From Christensenella sp. UBA7597 (GTDB taxonomy: Bacteria; Bacillota; Clostridia; Christensenellales; Borkfalkiaceae): 11,557 nt of DNA. The translations under genes were made by a program, and so were the position numbers. The DNA lies in assembly GCA_002474405.1 (NCBI GenBank), contig DLQW01000017.1, positions 5,816 to 17,372 of the forward strand. The letters run 5' to 3'. Positions 7,364 through 11,557 of this stretch are shown here, in pieces; within the stretch, counting starts at the first letter, position 1, and every line of letters begins with the position of its first letter. The notes below the pieces were generated by a model. It did not search any database. It was given only the letters and a program-made list of their open reading frames with translations, and was not told the origin of the DNA.

Positions 7364-8797
7364 TTATTTGTTTTTCAGATATTCGTCGATGGCATGCGCG
7401 GCTTTCTTTCCCGCGCCCATCGCCTTGATTACGGTAGCTGCGCCCGTTGCCGCGTCGCCGCCGCAATAAACGCCCTCTATCGACGTTTTTCCGTTTTCGT
7501 CCACCGCGATTTCGCCGCGTTTCAACGTTTCCAACCCCGCTGTGGTGTTTTTCAAAAGCGGATTAGGCGAAGTGCCGAGCGCCATAATCACACAATCCGC
7601 TTCAATCGTAAATTCGCTCCCTTCTACGGGCACGGGAGACCGCCTGCCGCTCGCGTCCGGCTCGCCGAGTTCCATGCGCACGCACTCTATCGCGCGTACT
7701 CTTCCGAAATCCGCCGCTTTTCTGTCCGTCTGCGACGTCGGCAGAATCCGTACGGGATTCGTCAGCAAATCGAAAACAATGCCTTCTTCTTTCGCGTGCG
7801 CGATTTCTTCCCGCCTCGCAGGCAATTCCGCCTCGCCTCTGCGGTAAACGATATGCACTTCCGCGCCGAGCCGCTTCGCGCACCGCGCCGCATCCATCGC
7901 CACGTTTCCGCCGCCGACGACAACCGCCTTTTTCGCCCGCTGCACTGGCGTTTTCGCGCCTTCTTCGGCGGCTTTCATCAGATTCACGCGCGTCAGAAAT
8001 TCATTTGCCGAATACACGCCGACAAGATCCTCTCCGTCGATTCCCATAAACCTCGGCAGTCCCGCGCCCGAACCGATAAACACCGCGTCGAACCCGTATT
8101 CTTCTTTGAGTTCTTCCAGCGAAATCACCTTTCCTATCACCATATCCGTTTCGATTTTCACGCTCATCGCAAGCAGATTTTCCACTTCGCCGCGTACAAT
8201 CGATTTCGGCAGACGGAATTCGGGAATTCCGTATACCAGCACGCCGCCGGCAACGTGCAGCGCTTCGAACACCGTAACGGAATACCCCGCTTTTGCAAGT
8301 TCTCCCGCACAGGTCAGCCCCGCCGGACCGGAACCGATGACGGCAATTTTTTTCTTGTTTTCCCCCTCGGCGGAAAGCGCGCCGTCCGGATTTTTATTCT
8401 TCCGCGCATTGTGATAATCGGCGACAAACCGTTCCAGATAGCCGATTCCCACGGCTTCGCAACCCGCCTTGATTCCGCGCGTGCATTTCCCCTCGCATTG
8501 CGTTTCCTGCGGGCAGACTCTTCCGCACACCGCCGGCAGCGAGCTCGACTTTGAAATCGTTTCGTACGCGCTTTCGAAATCTCCCGCCGCGGTGAACGCG
8601 ATAAACCGCGGAATGTCTATCCCCACGGGGCATCCCGAAACGCAGGGCTTGTTTTTACAATTCAGGCAGCGTTTCGCTTCGTCTATCGCCGTCTGCGCGT
8701 CGTAACCGAGCGCCACTTCTTCAAAATTCTTATTCCGTTCCGACGGCTCCTGTACGGGCATCGGGTGTTTTTTCGGCTGCATATTAAAATCCGGCAT
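7364..8797 (-). CDS. nfnB: NfnB-type large subunit of ferredoxin:NADP oxidoreductase (glutamate-synthase-small-chain-like)
   Basis: Protein of 477 residues of the GltD/GltA-like flavoprotein family. The N-terminal alpha-helical iron-sulfur domain has two cysteine groups, Cys44-47-52-56 and Cys91-95-101-105, for two [4Fe-4S] clusters. In characterised Nfn a glutamate replaces one cysteine ligand, and Glu98 or Glu102 are candidates here. The FAD-binding GSGPAG is at 155-160, the NADP(H)-binding GGGNVAMDAA at 295-304, and the C-terminal FAD segment is GGDAATGA. This family is often labelled glutamate synthase small chain, but no GltB-type amidotransferase gene is nearby and an NfnA-type gene lies directly upstream. 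The likelier role is therefore the NADPH- and ferredoxin-handling half of the electron-bifurcating NADH-dependent reduced ferredoxin:NADP+ oxidoreductase. I chose the ATG at 8797 because AGGAG (8808-8812) precedes it and MPDFNMQPKK begins the family-typical N-terminus. Confidence 0.9.
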   Translation of the reverse strand: MPDFNMQPKKHPMPVQEPSERNKNFEEVALGYDAQTAIDEAKRCLNCKNKPCVSGCPVGIDIPRFIAFTAAGDFESAYETISKSSSLPAVCGRVCPQETQCEGKCTRGIKAGCEAVGIGYLERFVADYHNARKNKNPDGALSAEGENKKKIAVIGSGPAGLTCAGELAKAGYSVTVFEALHVAGGVLVYGIPEFRLPKSIVRGEVENLLAMSVKIETDMVIGKVISLEELKEEYGFDAVFIGSGAGLPRFMGIDGEDLVGVYSANEFLTRVNLMKAAEEGAKTPVQRAKKAVVVGGGNVAMDAARCAKRLGAEVHIVYRRGEAELPARREEIAHAKEEGIVFDLLTNPVRILPTSQTDRKAADFGRVRAIECVRMELGEPDASGRRSPVPVEGSEFTIEADCVIMALGTSPNPLLKNTTAGLETLKRGEIAVDENGKTSIEGVYCGGDAATGAATVIKAMGAGKKAAHAIDEYLKNK

Positions 8798-8807
8798 ATT
8801 TTCGATT

Positions 8808-8812
8808 CTCCT
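8808..8812 (-). promoter_or_regulatory. Ribosome binding site deciding the nfnB start
   Basis: AGGAG on the minus strand, 10 bases before the ATG at 8797. The frame is open further back to a TTG at 8839, but that codon has no ribosome site of its own and would place AGGAG inside the gene. The spacing is slightly long, yet it is the only good site. Confidence 0.65.
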
Positions 8813-8839
8813 CACTCTTTGTCTGTCGCAAGTATTCAA

Positions 8840-9685
8840 TCACGGTTTTTTGAATAAATTGCACGTTTTCTCCCGTTCCCGCGCTTCGAATTCGCGGAAC
8901 GCTCCGGAACGCGTCATCGCTTCGTCGAAATCGATTTCGTGTGCGTCGAATTCGGGTCCGTCCACGCACGCGAACTTCATTTTTCCGCCCACCGTAAGGC
9001 GGCAGCCGCCGCACATTCCCGTGCCGTCAATCATAATCGGATTCATGCTCGCAATCGTTTTCACGCCGTATTTTTTCGTCATCTGCGCCACGAATTTCAT
9101 CATCACAAGCGGACCTATCGTAATCGCTTCGTCAAACGTTTCTCCCGCCGCAAGCATTTCTTCCAGCGGCGCGCACACGTTTCCCTGCCGCGCGTACGAA
9201 CCGTCGTCCGTCATCACATACAAACGCGACGAAACGGCTTTGAATTCGTCCTCCAGTATCACCAGCTCTTTATTGCGGAAACCGATGACGGAAACCACCT
9301 CCGCGCCCGCGTCGTGAAACGCTTTTGCAACGGGCAGCGCGATGGCGCATCCCACTCCGCCGCCGATCACGCACACTTTTTTTTGCTCGCCGATTTTCGT
9401 GGCGTTGCCGAGCGGTCCCGCAAAATCGGGCAATCGATCGCCTTCTTCCAGCTTGTCCAGCTTCATCGTGGTGGCGCCGACAATCTGAAAAATAATGTCT
9501 ACCGTTCCCTTTTCGCGGTCGTATCCCGCAACGGTCAAAGGAATTCTTTCGCCGTCCTCTTCCGCTCGCAAAATCACAAACTGCCCCGCCTGTGCCTTTT
9601 TTGCAATCAGCGGCGCGTAAATTTCCATTTTCGTTACGGTTGCATTCAACCTTTTTTTCGAAACGATTTCAAATTTTTCTTTCAT
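8840..9685 (-). CDS. nfnA: NfnA-type small subunit (FAD/NAD-binding, [2Fe-2S]); also called sulfide dehydrogenase subunit beta-like
   Basis: Protein of 281 residues of the ferredoxin-NADP reductase / dihydroorotate dehydrogenase electron-transfer subunit family. The N-terminal beta-barrel binds FAD through RIPLTVA (47-53), the nucleotide-binding domain has GGGVGCA (108-114), and the C-terminal cluster motif is IDGTGMCGGC followed by FACVDGPEF. Asp220, Cys225, Cys228 and Cys240 match the Asp plus three Cys ligand set described for the [2Fe-2S] cluster of archaeal NfnS. This separates it from PyrK proteins, which use four cysteines. The subunit accepts NADH and carries the bifurcating partner flavin pathway together with NfnB, encoded 42 bases downstream. 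The ATG has only a weak GAGGG site, 11 bases upstream, but a strong promoter lies just before it. Names such as SudB or PyrK-like would also be found for this gene. Confidence 0.9.
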   Translation of the reverse strand: MKEKFEIVSKKRLNATVTKMEIYAPLIAKKAQAGQFVILRAEEDGERIPLTVAGYDREKGTVDIIFQIVGATTMKLDKLEEGDRLPDFAGPLGNATKIGEQKKVCVIGGGVGCAIALPVAKAFHDAGAEVVSVIGFRNKELVILEDEFKAVSSRLYVMTDDGSYARQGNVCAPLEEMLAAGETFDEAITIGPLVMMKFVAQMTKKYGVKTIASMNPIMIDGTGMCGGCRLTVGGKMKFACVDGPEFDAHEIDFDEAMTRSGAFREFEAREREKTCNLFKKP

Positions 9686-9719
9686 GTTTCGTCAGCCCTC
9701 GTTTTTTCCGTTATGATTT

Positions 9720-9748
9720 ATTATAATCCAAAATCGCTTTTTCGTCAA
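9720..9748 (-). promoter_or_regulatory. Promoter of the nfnA-nfnB operon
   Basis: On the minus strand TTGACG (-35, plus positions 9743-9748) and a perfect TATAAT (-10, plus positions 9720-9725) are 17 bases apart. The start would be near 9713, giving a leader of only about 28 bases before the ATG at 9685. No operator or Rex-box-like palindrome stands out. Confidence 0.8.
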
Positions 9749-9827
9749 GACTTTCCGAAGTAAAATCAAAGCAAAAAATTTTTTTCGCGGCAAATCGCCT
9801 ATTTTCGGCATTTCTTCAAAAAATCGT

Positions 9828-9856
9828 TTGCTTTTTATTTTCCAAAAGAGTATAAT
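9828..9856 (+). promoter_or_regulatory. Promoter of the cation:proton antiporter gene
   Basis: TTGCTT at 9828-9833 and a perfect TATAAT at 9851-9856 are spaced 17 bases apart, with A-tracts directly upstream (9818-9823 and 9773-9785) that could act as UP-element-like or bent sequence. The start would be near 9863, so the leader is about 25 bases and carries AAGGAG at 9872-9877. Confidence 0.75.
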
Positions 9857-9887
9857 AGTATTCGTTTTTACAAGGAGCTGAATATTT

Positions 9888-11213
9888 ATGTCCCCCTACG
9901 AAATACTTTTACCTCTCGCATTGATTTTATGCCTCACGAAACTTCTCGGACTCGGCGCGCATAAAATCGGTCTGCCCGCCGTAATCGGTATGCTGATTGC
10001 CGGGCTGCTGATCGGACTTCTGAAATTTATACCGTCCGAAAAATTTCACGAACTGTTTTTCGGCGAAACCATCCGCGCATGGCTTTCCGTATTCGCGAAA
10101 ATCGGCGTCGTCCTGATTATGTTCTCTACAGGTTTGGGCACCGATTTGAAAATGCTGAAAGCTTCCGGCACGGCTTCCGTCGTTATCACCACGTTCGGCG
10201 TGGTGTTTCCCATGGCGTTCGGCACCCTTGTCGCTTGGGCGTTCCATATCGGCACAAGCCTTTTAAGCAATCTTTTTTACGGCGCCATTTTAACCGCTAC
10301 GTCCGTTTCCGTTACCGTTGCCGCTTTAAAAGAGCTCGGCAAACTTGAAACGAAAGTGGGCACTTCCATCGTCGCGGCTGCCGTCATCGACGACGTAATC
10401 GGCATCATCGTGCTTTCCGTTTTAACGGGCTTCACGGCGGAACCGGCGGAAGACACGGGTTCTTTCCTTCCCGTCTGGTGGGAAAACGCCGCCTGGTGGC
10501 TGGTGATTTTAAAAATCGTCTGCTTCTTCGTCATCGCCATTTCCGCGGGGCTGTTTCTGCGCAAACGCTTCAATAAAATCGAAAGCAAATATCCCCACAA
10601 CCGCCGCGTACCCATTCTTGCCATCTGCGTGTGCTTCCTGTACGCCTACGTCGCCGAAAAAATCTTCGGCGTGGCGGACATCACGGGCGCGTACGTCGCG
10701 GGGCTGATTCTCGGCGGCACGCTGCAGGAAACGCCGTACGTGGAAGTAAAAACCGACGTTCTCGGCTATATGTTCTTCTCGCCGGTATTCTTCGCAACCA
10801 TCGGCATGAATCTTGATTTTTCGGGATTCACCGGGTCGTTCGCCGCATTCGGACTTTGTTACGTCGTCGCGGCGATTGCGGGAAAACTGCTCGGCTGCGG
10901 CGCGGCGGCAAAGCTTTGCCGTTTTTCGAATAAAGATTCTTTCCGTATCGGCTGCGGCATGATGGTGCGCGCCGAAGTCGTTCTCATCTGCACCGATAAA
11001 GGCATTTCTTCCGGACTTGTTTCCCCCGCCGTCTATCCGTTCGTATTCCTCATCATAATTTTAACTTCGGTGCTCGCGCCGCTGCTTTTAAAGATTTCGT
11101 ATAAAAACGAACTTCCCCTTTCGGGCGGCAACGGCTCCTCCGGCGCAAACGATTCTTTCACCGCCGCAGAACTTGCCCCGATCGACAATGCAGAAAAAAA
11201 CGGAAACGCATAA
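9888..11213 (+). CDS. Cation:proton antiporter, CPA2 (Kef/NapA-like) family
   Basis: Integral membrane protein of 441 residues with about a dozen hydrophobic segments, filling the Na+/H+ exchanger fold over residues 1-405. The ion-site motifs are visible: TSVSVT at 138-143 in the broken helix, an adjacent aspartate pair at 168-169 in VIDDVIG, Lys332 in AGKLLGC, which matches the conserved lysine of NapA/NhaA, and the VRAE segment at 360-363. In characterised members the Asp-Asp pair goes with electrogenic exchange, whereas Asn-Asp goes with electroneutral exchange, so electrogenic H+ against Na+ or K+ is expected but unproven. The C-terminal tail (406-441) is Ser/Gly/Asn-rich, and there is no RCK/TrkA-N regulatory domain as in Kef channels. 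The start has AAGGAG 10 bases upstream and a clear promoter. The gene is monocistronic and ends at the hairpin at 11234-11260. Confidence 0.92.
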   Translation: MSPYEILLPLALILCLTKLLGLGAHKIGLPAVIGMLIAGLLIGLLKFIPSEKFHELFFGETIRAWLSVFAKIGVVLIMFSTGLGTDLKMLKASGTASVVITTFGVVFPMAFGTLVAWAFHIGTSLLSNLFYGAILTATSVSVTVAALKELGKLETKVGTSIVAAAVIDDVIGIIVLSVLTGFTAEPAEDTGSFLPVWWENAAWWLVILKIVCFFVIAISAGLFLRKRFNKIESKYPHNRRVPILAICVCFLYAYVAEKIFGVADITGAYVAGLILGGTLQETPYVEVKTDVLGYMFFSPVFFATIGMNLDFSGFTGSFAAFGLCYVVAAIAGKLLGCGAAAKLCRFSNKDSFRIGCGMMVRAEVVLICTDKGISSGLVSPAVYPFVFLIIILTSVLAPLLLKISYKNELPLSGGNGSSGANDSFTAAELAPIDNAEKNGNA

Positions 11214-11233
11214 CGCGCCCCGATATTTGTAAA

Positions 11234-11260
11234 AAAGCCGCAGGTTTCCCCTGCGGCTTT
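11234..11260. terminator. Bidirectional intrinsic terminator between convergent genes
   Basis: AAAGCCGCAGG at 11234-11244 pairs perfectly with 11250-11260 over 11 base pairs around TTTCC. On the minus strand the stem runs into six Ts (complement of 11231-11236), a strong terminator for the ABC ATPase gene. On the plus strand the tail is TTTCTATAT, good enough for the antiporter transcript. Confidence 0.88.
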
Positions 11261-11273
11261 CTATATCAACAAG

Positions 11274-11557
11274 TTATTCTTCCGTCAGCGCCGCAATCAA
11301 TTCCGCGCGCGTTTTTTCGTAGTCCTCGTTTTTCACCGAGATTGTTTTTACGAATTTTCCGCCGCGCAGCACCGCCACGCGATCGGCAAGCGCCAACGCT
11401 TCTTTTACGCTGTGCGTTACGAAAACCGCCGTCTTTGCGCCTTCCGCCTCGCTTTTCTCTTCCAGCAGCGAAGCGAATAAGGCAATGATTTTCTCCCGAA
11501 GCGCAATATCCAAGGCTGAAAACGGTTCGTCCGCAAGCAACAAATCGAACGGCGCCG
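11274..11557 (-). CDS. ABC transporter ATP-binding protein, C-terminal part (runs off window)
   Basis: Only the last 94 codons are inside the window; the frame stays open to the right edge. The fragment holds the Walker B segment LLLADEP, the D-loop SALD directly after it, and the switch histidine in VFVTHS, followed by ALADRVAVL, the standard end of an ABC nucleotide-binding domain. The Walker A, Q-loop and signature motif would lie beyond the window. The EPFSALD and VTHSVKEALALADRVAVL pattern fits importer ATPases of the nitrate/taurine/thiamine-precursor type (SsuB/TauB-like), but the substrate cannot be read from this part. Partner permease and binding-protein genes would be expected to the right. 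The stop codon is followed by a strong terminator, so this is the last gene of its operon. Confidence 0.88.
   Translation of the reverse strand, partial: APFDLLLADEPFSALDIALREKIIALFASLLEEKSEAEGAKTAVFVTHSVKEALALADRVAVLRGGKFVKTISVKNEDYEKTRAELIAALTEE

Noticed and set aside
7394..8554. A 386-codon open frame on the plus strand opposite nfnB
   Set aside because: Shadow of a clear coding gene; Arg/His/Phe-rich composition, no family resemblance, no ribosome site of note.
8798..8839. N-terminal extension of nfnB to a TTG at 8839
   Set aside because: The extra 14 residues contain the AGGAG ribosome site for the ATG at 8797, and the family N-terminus fits the shorter form.
8939..9763. A 274-codon open frame on the plus strand opposite nfnA
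   Set aside because: Same pattern of antisense composition, and its end runs across the nfnA promoter.

Overview
The window reads as an ordinary chromosomal segment of an anaerobic, Gram-positive-type bacterium. Bacillota/Clostridia is my best guess. The reasons are purine-rich AAGGAG-type ribosome binding sites, sigma-A-like promoters close to consensus, an NfnAB-type electron-bifurcating flavoprotein pair typical of strict anaerobes, and a long PurB of the clostridial/eukaryote-like form. Gene density is high and base composition is balanced by eye. I see no phage, transposase, integrase, tRNA, rRNA or CRISPR array.

Layout, left to right. Positions 1-135 hold two hairpin-prone near-identical direct repeats beside the window edge. 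A LacX-type aldose 1-epimerase-like gene (136-984, minus) follows and has a consensus promoter at 1057-1086. Divergent from it is a predicted exported or lipid-anchored polysaccharide deacetylase (1183-2406, plus). Next comes a tight minus-strand operon with its own promoter at 5075-5103: dCMP deaminase (4523-5035), cyclophilin-type peptidyl-prolyl isomerase (3989-4510) and adenylosuccinate lyase purB (2534-3970). It ends at the hairpin at 2459-2482. Divergent from that operon is groES-groEL (5320-7291, plus), closed by a strong hairpin terminator at 7316-7346. Convergent with groEL is the minus-strand pair nfnA-nfnB (8840-9685 and 7364-8797). Divergent from nfnA is a cation:proton antiporter of the CPA2 type (9888-11213, plus). 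A bidirectional terminator (11234-11260) separates it from the C-terminal part of an ABC transporter ATPase that runs off the right edge (minus).

How the genes fit together: the core is housekeeping. It covers AMP synthesis (PurB), dUMP supply for thymidylate (dCMP deaminase), protein folding (cyclophilin, GroES/GroEL), NADH/NADPH/ferredoxin balancing (NfnAB) and ion homeostasis (antiporter). Almost every transcription unit has a visible promoter or terminator, so unit boundaries can be drawn with some confidence. I found no convincing undescribed multigene system. The points most worth a second look are the non-canonical GroES mobile-loop tripeptide with matching GroEL changes and a shortened GroEL GGM tail, the absence of a CIRCE operator ahead of groESL with a different inverted repeat in its place, the deacetylase with an enlarged NodB insertion, and the repeat pair at the left edge.
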